A stretch of 55,597 nt of DNA from Corynebacterium hylobatis. GTDB taxonomy: Bacteria > Actinomycetota > Actinomycetes > Mycobacteriales > Mycobacteriaceae. The notes below the pieces were generated by a model. The model ran no database searches and was not told where the DNA came from. It saw nothing but the letters and a program-made list of their open reading frames with translations. Within the stretch, counting starts at the first letter, position 1. Every line of letters begins with the position of its first letter. The position numbers and the translations under genes were made by a program. The DNA is taken from NCBI RefSeq assembly GCF_003955685.1, contig NZ_RXHJ01000009.1, forward strand, positions 1-55,597, given 5' to 3'. Of this stretch, positions 17,955 to 26,302 are shown piece after piece.

Positions 17955-19397
17955 GTGGAATACATTTCGACGCGCGACTCCTCCCGTACCCCCGCCAAGT
18001 TCACCGACATCCTGCTCGGTGGTCTGGCCCCGGACGGCGGGCTCTACCTGCCCGCCGAGTACCCGCAGCTCAGCGATGAGCAGCTGACGCAGTGGCGGAA
18101 CCTCCTGGCGGAGCAGGGCTACGCCGCCCTGGCCGCCGAGGTGCTCAAACTCTTCGTCGACGACATCCCGGCAGCGGACCTCGAGGCGATCGCGGCACGG
18201 GCCTACACCACCCCGAAGTTCGCCCACGAGGAGATCGTCCCCGTCACGGAGCTGGGGGAGGGCCTGTACATCGGGCACCTCTCGGAGGGCCCGACCGCCG
18301 CATTCAAGGACATGGCGATGCAGCTGCTCGGCGAGCTCTTCGAGTACGAGCTGGCCCGCCGCGGCGAGACCCTCAACATCCTGGGCGCCACCTCCGGCGA
18401 CACCGGCTCCTCGGCGGAATACGCCATGCGCGGCCGCAAGGGCATCCGCGTGTTCATGCTCACCCCGGCCGGGCGCATGACACCGTTCCAGCAGGCCCAG
18501 ATGTTCGGCCTCGATGACCCGAACATCTTCAACATCGCCCTCGACGGCGTCTTCGACGACTGCCAGGACGTGGTCAAGGCCGTCTCCGCGGACGCGGACT
18601 TCAAGCGGGACAACCGCATCGGCGCGGTCAACTCCATCAACTGGGCGCGCCTGATGGCCCAGGTCGTCTACTACGTCTCCTCCTGGCTCAAGCTCACCGA
18701 CAGCAACGACCAGAAGGTCTCCTTCTCCGTGCCCACCGGCAACTTCGGTGACATCTGCGCCGGCCACATCGCCCGCCAGATGGGCCTGCCGATTGACCGT
18801 CTCATCGTGGCCACCAACGAGAACGACGTCCTCGACGAGTTCTTCCGCACCGGCAGCTACCGGCCGCGCCCGGCGGAGGAGACCCTGGCCACCTCCTCGC
18901 CGTCGATGGACATCTCGCGCGCCTCCAACTTCGAGCGTTTCGTCTTCGACCTGCTCGGCCGCGACGCGGAGCGCACCGCCCAGTTCTTTGGCATCGACGT
19001 CCGCGCCGACGGCTTCTCGCTGGCCGAGGACGACACCTTCCCGGCCGCCGCGGCGACCTACGGCTTCGCCTCGGGGCGTTCCACCCACGAGGACCGGGTG
19101 ACCACCATCCGCGACACCTTTGAGCGACTCGGTGTCATGCTGGACCCGCACACGGCCGACGGCGTCAAGGTCGCCCGTGACTGGCGCGGGAAGATCGACA
19201 CCCCGATCGTCTGCCTCGAGACGGCCCTGCCGGTGAAGTTCGCGGAGACCATCAAGGAGGCAACCGGCCAGGAACCGGTGACCCCGGAGCGTTTTGCCGA
19301 CGTGCTCGACGCCGAGCGCCACGTCACTGACCTGCCCAACGACGCAGACACCGTCAAGAAGTTCATCACCGATTCGATCCGCACCACGGAGGTGTAA
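17955..19397 (+). CDS. thrC: Threonine synthase
   Basis: 480-residue PLP enzyme that converts O-phosphohomoserine to threonine. The N-terminus (EYISTRDSSRTPAKF) matches corynebacterial ThrC as I recall it. The PLP lysine lies in GPTAAFKDMAMQLLGE, and the phosphate loop is GATSGDTGSSA. The GTG at 17955 is chosen because the protein begins where the family begins and a TATGGT box sits 7 nt upstream; an ATG-led extension from 17673 overlaps the divergent MFS gene. A small gene and a protease gene follow. Confidence 0.95.
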   Translation: MEYISTRDSSRTPAKFTDILLGGLAPDGGLYLPAEYPQLSDEQLTQWRNLLAEQGYAALAAEVLKLFVDDIPAADLEAIAARAYTTPKFAHEEIVPVTELGEGLYIGHLSEGPTAAFKDMAMQLLGELFEYELARRGETLNILGATSGDTGSSAEYAMRGRKGIRVFMLTPAGRMTPFQQAQMFGLDDPNIFNIALDGVFDDCQDVVKAVSADADFKRDNRIGAVNSINWARLMAQVVYYVSSWLKLTDSNDQKVSFSVPTGNFGDICAGHIARQMGLPIDRLIVATNENDVLDEFFRTGSYRPRPAEETLATSSPSMDISRASNFERFVFDLLGRDAERTAQFFGIDVRADGFSLAEDDTFPAAAATYGFASGRSTHEDRVTTIRDTFERLGVMLDPHTADGVKVARDWRGKIDTPIVCLETALPVKFAETIKEATGQEPVTPERFADVLDAERHVTDLPNDADTVKKFITDSIRTTEV

Positions 19398-19402
19398 TCA
19401 CC

Positions 19403-19552
19403 ATGGCCAGGCACTACAAGGCCCGACAGGAGTACTTCGAGGAATTCGACCCCGAGCGTCTCGCCGAGCAGATCAAGGCGCAGGCAGCTGAGGCAGCCGC
19501 GAAGGCGGAGCAGGCGGACGACGCCGGGGAAGACGGCGTCGACAAGCAGTGA
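19403..19552 (+). CDS. Small acidic protein between thrC and the protease gene
   Basis: 49 residues, highly charged and helical (ARHYKARQEYFEEFDPERL, then Ala/Glu repeats and an acidic tail). ATG 19403 lies 5 bp after the thrC stop; GGAGGTG within the thrC end acts as ribosome site. Its stop overlaps the GTG of the protease gene (GTGA), so the two are probably translationally coupled. No domain is recognised. Confidence 0.55.
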   Translation: MARHYKARQEYFEEFDPERLAEQIKAQAAEAAAKAEQADDAGEDGVDKQ

Positions 19553-20415
19553 ACATCCGCCTCTGGGCGGGTCTGGGGGCGGTGACCACCGCCTCCGTCG
19601 GCTCGCTCATCACCTGGTCGGTAGTCGAACAGGAGCGCAACCCCACCCCGCTCGCCGAGGTCATCGCGGCCGCACCTGAGCAGGTGCCGGCCGCATTCCG
19701 CGCGCCCACCGCCAGCCCGTGGGTGCCGGGCACCGGGGTGACCATCACCAAGACGGTGCCCGTGCCGGGAGAGACCATCGAGGTCGGCCAGTGCACCGTC
19801 GCCTACAGCTTCACCGCCGGTGAACAGGCCTACGCCATCACCGCCTCCCACTGCGGCGTGCCCGGCGATAAGGTGTGGGCCACCGTCGACGGGGTCGAGG
19901 CCGACTTCACCGCACCCGTGGGCAACTTCATCTACTCCGATCTCTACGATGAGGCCAGCAGCCGCCTGGATGTCGGGGTCATCGAGATCACCGACCCCTG
20001 GTCGCAGATGCCCGCCCCCGAACCTGAAACCGAGACCGTCGTCGCGGAGATGGTCGGCGACCTGCCCGAGGTGATCTGCAAATTCGGACAGACCACCGGC
20101 GAGACCTGCGGTGAGCCCATCAGTCAGACCGGTGTGGAGATCCTCGCCGACCACAAGGGTGTGGAACTGCGCGCCGTCGCCGCCACCGCCCAGGTCTGCG
20201 CCCGCGCCGGGGACTCCGGCGGGCCGGTCTACGCCGACCTCGACGGCCGCCGCGTCATCATCGGGCTCGTCTCCGGCACCCGCGACTCCGACCGCAGCCT
20301 GGCCTGCACCGACCCCGGCGCCGGGCCCATGACCATGTCCTACACCTCCATGCCGGCCATCCAGACCGTCATCGACCGCGTCATCCCCGACGCCGAATAC
20401 CAGCCCAGCTCCTAG
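19549..20415 (+). CDS. S1-type (trypsin/chymotrypsin-like) serine protease, membrane-anchored or secreted
   Basis: 288 residues. An N-terminal hydrophobic helix (LWAGLGAVTTASVGSLITW) targets it out of the cell. The triad is visible: His in AITASHCGV, Asp in SSRLDVGVIEI, Ser in CARAGDSGGPVY. Cysteines near the His and Ser motifs could pair. The GTG start overlaps the previous stop as GTGA. Its target is unknown; the 12-bp gap to the next gene suggests co-transcription with the exonuclease fusion gene. Confidence 0.85.
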   Translation: MNIRLWAGLGAVTTASVGSLITWSVVEQERNPTPLAEVIAAAPEQVPAAFRAPTASPWVPGTGVTITKTVPVPGETIEVGQCTVAYSFTAGEQAYAITASHCGVPGDKVWATVDGVEADFTAPVGNFIYSDLYDEASSRLDVGVIEITDPWSQMPAPEPETETVVAEMVGDLPEVICKFGQTTGETCGEPISQTGVEILADHKGVELRAVAATAQVCARAGDSGGPVYADLDGRRVIIGLVSGTRDSDRSLACTDPGAGPMTMSYTSMPAIQTVIDRVIPDAEYQPSS

Positions 20416-20427
20416 AGAAAGACCTCC

Positions 20428-23400
20428 ATGCCGCCTGTGCCACACCCCGTCGCCGTCATCGACCTGGAGACCACCGGCTTCGGACCGGCCGACCGGGTCC
20501 TGGAGATCGGCCTGGTCCTCCTCGACCGTGAACTGCAGCAGGAGGGCACCTGGCAGACGCTGGTGCAACCGGAACGCGGCTTCGACAACTCTCACATCCA
20601 CGGCGTCACCGCCACCGACCTCGTGCGCGCCCCGCGGTTCTCCGGCATCGCCGCCGAACTCGCCGAGCTTATCGACAGCCGCCTCATCATCGCCCACAAC
20701 GCCCCCTTCGACACCCGCTTCCTGGCTGCCGAATACGCCCGCCTGGACGTGGACCTGCCGGAGGCCGGCGCCTGGTCCTCGTGCACCCAGCAGCTCTCCC
20801 GCGGCCTGCTGCCCGGCGCCCCGGGCCGGCTCTCCGACTGCCTGGCCTGCACCGGCCTGGACAATCAGCGCCCGCACGCAGCGCTCGCCGACGCCCAGGC
20901 CACCGCCGCTCTCTACCGCGAACTGGTGGTGAAGTTCGGTGCCAACCAGGAGGGCCTGGCCCCGTTGGCCTGGCCGGCGCCCGTTGACCTGCCCCGGGAA
21001 CCGGTCCGCGTGCGCGACCGCGTCGAATCCGACCACTGGCTGGAACGGGTCGTCGAAGGCGTGCCCGCCACCGGTGTCGCCGAGGTCGACGGTTACCGCC
21101 AGCTGCTGCGCGGCGCCCTGCTGGACGGCACCCTCTCGGTCTCCGAGATCGAACAGCTGGTCTCGGCTGCCGAACAGTGGGGTCTGGGCCAGGACGAACT
21201 GCGTGAGATCCACCTCGACTACCTGCGCCAGCTGGCCGTGGCGGCCTGGGCCGACGGGGTGGTCACCGGCGCCGACCGCGCGCGCCTCCACGACATCGCC
21301 GTGCAGCTGGCCGTCAACGCGGACGCTGTCGACGAGCTGCTGGCCGAACCCGTCTACGGCGAGGCTGAGGACGTCGGCCTGCGCCCCGGCGACCGCGTCA
21401 GCTTCACCGGTGCCCTGACCCTGGGCCGGGACACCTGGGAGCGCCGGGCCCGCGAGGCGGGTCTCGATGTCGGCGGGGTCACCCGCACCTGCGCGTTGCT
21501 GGTCACCGCCGAGCCGGACACGATGAGCGGCAAGGCCCGCAAGGCCCGCGACTACGGCGTGCCCATCGTCGACGAGCCCACCTTCGCCCGCATGCTGCGC
21601 GACCTCGTGCCCCCGGAGACGGTGGAGGAGGCCCCGGCGGTGTCCTATGCGGGCATCTTCCCCTGGCTGACCAACCTCGGGGTGGAACCTGCCGGTGCGG
21701 ACGACATCGCCCACGCCTGGCTGCAGCGCCACCGGCACGTGCCCATGCATGAACTCTCCCCGCGCCTCGACCCCGCCGAGGTGCCGGATTCCCTCCCGCG
21801 CACCGGTGCCGTCATGGCCCGCTGGCTCAACCTCTACCCGCGCCCGCTGGAGGCCTCCGCCACCCAGCTGGCGGAGGTCCCCGGCTTCGGCCGGCTCCGC
21901 CTGCACCGCACACTCGTCGCCGTCATCCACTCGGCCATCGACGCCCCGGAAACGGTCGACTACCTCGCCGTGGAGACCGAGGACATCCACCTCGACGACA
22001 ACCCCCGCCCCCACGCGGAGACCGTCGCCGAGTGGCTCGCCCTGCTCGGTCAGCTACCGGTCCTGCCGCGTGCGGAGGTGCCCCCGGCGGTGGCGCACGC
22101 CCTCGACACGCTGGCCGAGGACCCCTACTGGTCCGACCCCGCCGCGGCCGTGGTGGGACGCGCCCGCGCCGTGCTGCTGGGCCGCATCGGCTCAGATCCC
22201 CGTGACGCGGAGATCTTCCACGGCCGCATCCTCGGCACCGGGACGCTCGAGGAGATCGGCGTCCGCCACGGCGTCACCCGCGAACGCATCCGCCAGCTGG
22301 AGACCCAGCTCAAACGCCGCCTGGTCGAACCCGACGACACCCTGCACCTGCTTCTTGACGCCCTCAGCCGCCGCTACAGTCCCCTCGCCCCGGCAGGGGA
22401 TCTGGTCCGCGACCTGCCTGCCCTCGCTGACGGAGACTTCCCGCTGCTGGAGGCCCTGGCCTGGCTCGCCGATGACTGGGAGATCACCGACGGCTGGTTC
22501 CAGTGCACCGGCTTCGACGCCGACCTCGCCCAGGCTCTGACCGATTTCGCCGACGACTTCGGCGTCGTCGCCCTCCCCGCGCTGGCCGAGCACCTCAGCG
22601 TGGACGCGACCCTGCTGGGGGAGCGGCTGGCTCCTGCAGTCACCATCCACGGCGAGCACATCCTCACCCGCGACCGCTCCGCACAGGATCGCGCCGCCGC
22701 GCTGCTGGCCCTCGAAGGTGAACCACTCAGCGTCCAGGACATCATCGACCGGCTCGGGGAGGCCAACCCCCGCACCCTGGGCAACGCCATGGGTGCCGAT
22801 GACCGCATCATCCGCACCGGCCGCGACCGTTGGGCCCTGCGCGACTGGGGCCTGGAGGAATACTCCGGCCTGGCCGAATGGATCGGCCGCCGCGTCGAGG
22901 CCGGCCCCGTGCGTGTGCAGCATCTCATCGAGGAAGCCGTCCGCACCCTCGGTGTCTCCGAATCCAGCGTGCGCACCTACGCCGCCTCCGCTGATTTCCA
23001 GACCGTCGACGGCATGGTCAGCCGCGTCGACGAGATCCAGGAGATCGACACCGACCCCCGGGAAACCCCCGGCCTCTACCGCATCGACGGCTCACTGGTC
23101 CTGCTCACCACCGTCACCGCCGACCACCTCCGCGGCTCCGGCTCCGGCCTCCCACGCGGTGTCGCCGCCGCCCTGGAGGTGCCCATGCTGGACAAACGCG
23201 TGCTGAACAGCCCACTCGGTGAGCAGACCATCAGTCAGTCGCGCACCGGCGCCACCATCAGCACCATCCGCCGCTTCCTCGAGGCCGCCGGCATCGGCGA
23301 AGGGGAACGCATCTGGCTCACCTTCACCGACGAGGGTGGTTTCGACGTCCAGCACGCCACCCCGCGCCGGGTGGGGTTGACCGGACCCGCCGAGATCCTC

Positions 23401-23565
23401 AACCTCACCGGCCTGGACACCTGGCTCAACCCCGCGGAGACCGATGTCCTGCCGCGCATCAACCAGGCTGTCGGCCTGGATGTCGGTGCACCTCGCCGGC
23501 GTACCGTCTCCCGGTTCCGGTACCGCCGCCAGGACGACATCGCCGACCTCATCGCTGACCTCTAG
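20428..23565 (+). CDS. DEDDh exonuclease fused to TerB-like, BRCT, sigma4-like and winged-helix modules
   Basis: 1045 residues. Residues 1-170 form a DnaQ-like 3'-5' exonuclease (VIDLETTGFGP with the first catalytic acids; HNAPFDTRFLAAEY; HAALADAQATA for the histidine/aspartate). About 190-300 is helical and resembles a TerB-type domain. About 305-390 is BRCT-like (RPGDRVSFTGAL to FARMLRDL). About 600-650 carries a sigma70 region-4-like helix-turn-helix (LEEIGVRHGVTRERIRQLE). About 745-880 holds winged-helix/HARE-like sequence (EPLSVQDIIDRLGEANPRTL). It is probably a DNA repair or nucleic-acid processing factor. It is not the replicative epsilon subunit, which is far shorter. Confidence 0.82.
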   Translation: MPPVPHPVAVIDLETTGFGPADRVLEIGLVLLDRELQQEGTWQTLVQPERGFDNSHIHGVTATDLVRAPRFSGIAAELAELIDSRLIIAHNAPFDTRFLAAEYARLDVDLPEAGAWSSCTQQLSRGLLPGAPGRLSDCLACTGLDNQRPHAALADAQATAALYRELVVKFGANQEGLAPLAWPAPVDLPREPVRVRDRVESDHWLERVVEGVPATGVAEVDGYRQLLRGALLDGTLSVSEIEQLVSAAEQWGLGQDELREIHLDYLRQLAVAAWADGVVTGADRARLHDIAVQLAVNADAVDELLAEPVYGEAEDVGLRPGDRVSFTGALTLGRDTWERRAREAGLDVGGVTRTCALLVTAEPDTMSGKARKARDYGVPIVDEPTFARMLRDLVPPETVEEAPAVSYAGIFPWLTNLGVEPAGADDIAHAWLQRHRHVPMHELSPRLDPAEVPDSLPRTGAVMARWLNLYPRPLEASATQLAEVPGFGRLRLHRTLVAVIHSAIDAPETVDYLAVETEDIHLDDNPRPHAETVAEWLALLGQLPVLPRAEVPPAVAHALDTLAEDPYWSDPAAAVVGRARAVLLGRIGSDPRDAEIFHGRILGTGTLEEIGVRHGVTRERIRQLETQLKRRLVEPDDTLHLLLDALSRRYSPLAPAGDLVRDLPALADGDFPLLEALAWLADDWEITDGWFQCTGFDADLAQALTDFADDFGVVALPALAEHLSVDATLLGERLAPAVTIHGEHILTRDRSAQDRAAALLALEGEPLSVQDIIDRLGEANPRTLGNAMGADDRIIRTGRDRWALRDWGLEEYSGLAEWIGRRVEAGPVRVQHLIEEAVRTLGVSESSVRTYAASADFQTVDGMVSRVDEIQEIDTDPRETPGLYRIDGSLVLLTTVTADHLRGSGSGLPRGVAAALEVPMLDKRVLNSPLGEQTISQSRTGATISTIRRFLEAAGIGEGERIWLTFTDEGGFDVQHATPRRVGLTGPAEILNLTGLDTWLNPAETDVLPRINQAVGLDVGAPRRRTVSRFRYRRQDDIADLIADL

Positions 23566-23579
23566 AAAGGACCCTTCCC

Positions 23580-24113
23580 GTGGCCATCCCTGATTTCATC
23601 CTCCGCCTGCGCGAGAAGATCGGCACCGACGAACTCTGGCTGCCGGCCGTCACCGCCGTGGTCATCCGCGACGTGCCCCCGGGCGCCCCGATCTGGGCGG
23701 TACCTGAGGTGCTGCTGGTCAAGCGCGCCGACAACGGCGAATGGACCCCTGTCTGCGGTATCAGCGACCCCGGCGAGGAACCCCACGTCACCGCCGTGCG
23801 CGAGGCCCGCGAGGAAACCACCCTGGAGACCCGCGTCGAGGCCCTCCTCGGCGTCGGTGCCGTCGGCCCGGTCACCTATGACAACGGTGATGTCACCCGC
23901 TACATGGACACCAGCATGCGCCTGAGCGTCATCGGCGACGACACCCCGGCCGTGGGGGACGACGAATCTGTCGACGTCGGCTGGTTCTCCATCGCCCAGC
24001 TGCCGCCCATCAACCCGCGTTTCCGGATGGTCATCTCCGATGCCGTGGCCCAGATGAAGCACCCGGGTGGTTTCCGCCCGCGGATGGGTTACACCAAGCG
24101 CGGTCAGGCCTGA
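23580..24113 (+). CDS. NUDIX hydrolase
   Basis: 177 residues. The NUDIX box runs GISDPGEEPHVTAVREAREE (G-x5-E-x7-REUxEE). The GTG start at 23580 follows GAAAGGA, 14 bp after the exonuclease fusion gene, so the two are probably one transcript. It would hydrolyse a nucleoside diphosphate linked to another moiety; the substrate is not clear. A WFSIAQLPP motif near the C-terminus is typical of actinobacterial NUDIX proteins. Confidence 0.88.
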   Translation: MAIPDFILRLREKIGTDELWLPAVTAVVIRDVPPGAPIWAVPEVLLVKRADNGEWTPVCGISDPGEEPHVTAVREAREETTLETRVEALLGVGAVGPVTYDNGDVTRYMDTSMRLSVIGDDTPAVGDDESVDVGWFSIAQLPPINPRFRMVISDAVAQMKHPGGFRPRMGYTKRGQA

Positions 24114-24130
24114 GGCTTGTGGGGTCGGGG

Positions 24131-24213
24131 CCGCCTGAAAATCTCCCCGCGGTCCTGAACTGAACTGGGGAGATGCGCAGCCTGCGAGAAATTCAGGCCA
24201 CGTTTTCAGGCGG
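24131..24213. repeat. Nested palindromic intergenic element
   Basis: Outer perfect arms CCGCCTGAAAA (24131-24141) and TTTTCAGGCGG (24203-24213) enclose an inner perfect stem ATCTCCCC (24141-24148) and GGGGAGAT (24167-24174). It lies 17 bp after the NUDIX gene. A further inverted repeat GCGCAACA (24239-24246) / TGTTGCGC (24310-24317) follows in the same 357-bp gap, which holds no gene. The core CCTGAAAA..TTTTCAGG recurs near 55.0 kb. Confidence 0.65.
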
Positions 24214-24470
24214 TTGGGGGAGCACGCCGGGCCGGGGTGCGCAACAGGTCATGTCATATCTTTGATCGACCAGCAACGATGCGCGCCGAGGGGTGGTGTA
24301 CCGGTCAAATGTTGCGCGGGCACTGACGGGGCCCTCCTGTTTCCGAGGCCATCTGACCGCCGGAGCCGCAGGTCAACACAGTGGCGTGGCACACAGCGCG
24401 ATCGATCCATATCCTGGACGGCACACGACGCGGCAACCCGTCGCGAACTCTCACACAGGAGGTATACGCC

Positions 24471-24947
24471 ATGTCCGATGAGATCACGAAGGAAGACGTC
24501 GTCGCCAAGCTGCGGGACGCAAGCTGGGTCATGATGACCACCACCGGAGCCGACGGCAAGCTGGTGTCCCATCCGATGACTCCCCAGCAGGTCACTGATG
24601 ATGCGGACGTCTGGTTCTTCATCTCGCTGCGCGGTGGCCAGGCCGATGCCCTCAAGCACAGCTCACAGGTCAACCTGGCAGTCTCGGAGGCCGGCACCTG
24701 GCTGTCGGTGGCGGCGGAGATCGAATTCGTCAACGACCGGGCCAAGGTCGACGAGCTGTGGAACAAGGACGTCGAGGGCTGGTTCGAGAGCAAGGATGAT
24801 CCCGCCCTGGGTCTGATCCGGGCAGATTCCGAGTCCGCCCAGTACTGGGGCCTGCCGGGCGGGAAGATGTCGGCGCTGGCGCGCATCGTGAAGTCGAAGG
24901 TCACCGGCGGCACCACCGGCGGCGACTCGAAGGCCATGGAGCTTTAA
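24471..24947 (+). CDS. Pyridoxamine 5'-phosphate oxidase family protein (general stress protein 26-like)
   Basis: 158 residues. The flavin-reductase-like split barrel of the GSP26 group is indicated by ASWVMMTTTGADGKLVSHPM, VWFFISLRGGQADAL and VNLAVSEAGTWLSVAAEIEF, with DVEGWFESKDDPALGLIRA towards the C-terminus. It likely binds FMN or F420 and is a stress-related redox protein rather than a true pyridoxamine oxidase. A strong AGGAGG ribosome site precedes the ATG, and an intrinsic terminator follows at once, so it is probably monocistronic. Confidence 0.85.
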   Translation: MSDEITKEDVVAKLRDASWVMMTTTGADGKLVSHPMTPQQVTDDADVWFFISLRGGQADALKHSSQVNLAVSEAGTWLSVAAEIEFVNDRAKVDELWNKDVEGWFESKDDPALGLIRADSESAQYWGLPGGKMSALARIVKSKVTGGTTGGDSKAMEL

Positions 24948-24959
24948 GGCACGAAAAAA

Positions 24960-24983
24960 CCGGGACCCGATGACGGGTCCCGG
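24960..24983 (+). terminator. Intrinsic terminator
   Basis: Perfect 10-bp stem CCGGGACCCG / CGGGTCCCGG with an ATGA loop, A-run before and CTTTGT after. It serves the PNPOx-like gene and, through the A-run, perhaps the convergent membrane gene. Confidence 0.85.
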
Positions 24984-25005
24984 CTTTGTCCGGTTCAGGC
25001 GATCA

Positions 25006-25353
25006 TCACCAGAAGACAGCGATCGCGATGTTGATCAGCGAGAGACCGCCGACGGCGTGCGCCAGGCCCTTGGCGACCGGCTCGTCGCGGGCGACCTTGC
25101 GGCGGCCGATGACGGCTGCGACCAGCACGCCGATGAGGATGACCAGCTTGATGCCGATCTTCATGTGGTTGACGGTGCCGTCACCCATCTCGGCCAGGCC
25201 GACGAGCAGCAGGCCGGTGACCAGCTGCACCCATGCGCCGATGTGCTGCCACTGCAACACGGTTGGCTTGCGGAAGGTGGCGAGCCAACCGCCGACGAGT
25301 GCGGCGGCACCCACGATGTGGAGGAACACGAACAGGGTGTAGAGGAAGTCCAT
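25006..25353 (-). CDS. Small four-helix membrane protein
   Basis: 115 residues with about four transmembrane helices (DFLYTLFVFLHIVGAAALVG; WVQLVTGLLLVGLAEM; IGIKLVILIGVLVAAVIG; VGGLSLINIAIAVFW). The first helix has a histidine and a conserved GGWL turn. Similar short membrane proteins are widespread in Actinobacteria and have no known function. A TAACAT box 6 nt before the ATG suggests a leaderless transcript. Confidence 0.72.
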   Translation of the reverse strand: MDFLYTLFVFLHIVGAAALVGGWLATFRKPTVLQWQHIGAWVQLVTGLLLVGLAEMGDGTVNHMKIGIKLVILIGVLVAAVIGRRKVARDEPVAKGLAHAVGGLSLINIAIAVFW

Positions 25354-25359
25354 TCCCTC

Positions 25360-25365
25360 ATGTTA
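25360..25365 (-). promoter_or_regulatory. -10 box of the small membrane protein gene (leaderless type)
   Basis: TAACAT on the minus strand, 6 nt before the start codon. Confidence 0.45.
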
Positions 25366-25408
25366 ACTTCCCCCCGTTGCCGTGGCTAAACGAAGGATCG
25401 ATACGGGG

Positions 25409-25762
25409 CTAGATCTTCTTGACGATGCTCGATTTCAGCTTCATCTGGCCGAAACCCTCAACGCGGGCATCGATGTCGTGGCCGTCGACGGCGTCGATAA
25501 GCCGGATGTTGCGCACGGTGGTGCCGGCCTTGATCGGCTGGCTCGCACCCTTGACCTTGAGGGTCTTGACCACCGTCACGGAATCACCGTCGGCCAGCAC
25601 GTTGCCCACGGAATCCTTGATGGCGGGGGCCTCATTCTCATCCTCAGCCGGGATCGCGGGGTTCCACTCGTGGCCGCACTCGGGGCAGACCAGCAGGGGG
25701 TCCATCTCGTAGGTGTACTCGCTGCCGCATTCGGGGCAGGGCGGGAAATTCGCTTCGCTCAT
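25409..25762 (-). CDS. PhnA/YjdM-type zinc-ribbon protein
   Basis: 117 residues. The N-terminal zinc ribbon is CPECGSEY then CPECGHEW (two CxxC pairs), followed by the small PhnA barrel (IKDSVGNVLADGDSVTVVKT, then IRLIDAVDGHDIDA). The family name comes from an old link to alkylphosphonate operons, but the protein is not a phosphonoacetate hydrolase here and its role is unsettled. A CATAAT box 7 nt before the ATG suggests a leaderless transcript. The longer frame upstream has no better start. Confidence 0.9.
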   Translation of the reverse strand: MSEANFPPCPECGSEYTYEMDPLLVCPECGHEWNPAIPAEDENEAPAIKDSVGNVLADGDSVTVVKTLKVKGASQPIKAGTTVRNIRLIDAVDGHDIDARVEGFGQMKLKSSIVKKI

Positions 25763-25769
25763 GCCGCCT

Positions 25770-25775
25770 ATTATG
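25770..25775 (-). promoter_or_regulatory. -10 box of the PhnA-like gene (leaderless type)
   Basis: CATAAT on the minus strand, 7 nt before the start codon. Confidence 0.45.
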
Positions 25776-26210
25776 TCAGGCTTCCCGGGCATAACGGTAA
25801 GTATCCGCGTTGCCGCGTAGACAGTCGTGCAACTGCTCAGGGGTATCCACCACGCAGCACTCGCCCGGATCCTCGAAATAATCCTCCGGGTCGAGCACCC
25901 CACCGCAGATGATCGCCGTCGGTGGGCCCGGCTCAACGCCGATGAGCAGGCGCGCGGTGACGGCGATGTGGAAAAGCAGGCGGCACTGCTCGAGGTTGGC
26001 GCTGATGTTGTGGACCTGGAGATAAGGCGTGTGCGCCCCCTCACCCAGCCAGGCGGATTCGATGGCGGTGGCCTCCCCGCCGATGACCGGCACCTGCACC
26101 GCGTCCGTACTCAGGCCATGGCTTTCCAGCAGCTCACGCAGATTTTCCACCGCGGTCGCATCCGGCCCCTCCGCTGAGGCGAGCACCAGCCAGTGCCGCT
26201 GATCCCACAT
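25776..26210 (-). CDS. Hypothetical protein
   Basis: 144 residues, cytosolic, no family recognised. It begins with a strand (QRHWLVLASAEG) and a helix (ATAVENLRELLESHGL) and contains six cysteines spread along the chain, including an adjacent pair in DPGECCVVD. The ending GNADTYRYAREA is polar. A GAGGA ribosome site precedes ATG 26210. It is divergent from the glycosyltransferase operon (92 bp between starts). Codon usage matches the neighbours. Confidence 0.55.
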   Translation of the reverse strand: MWDQRHWLVLASAEGPDATAVENLRELLESHGLSTDAVQVPVIGGEATAIESAWLGEGAHTPYLQVHNISANLEQCRLLFHIAVTARLLIGVEPGPPTAIICGGVLDPEDYFEDPGECCVVDTPEQLHDCLRGNADTYRYAREA

Positions 26211-26302
26211 GAAGAAATCCTCATTTCGGTTTCATAGACGACTCATAAAGGATTCCTAAACTCCTGTTTAACACGTTGAACTGATTCGAGGACGGCTGAC
26301 AC

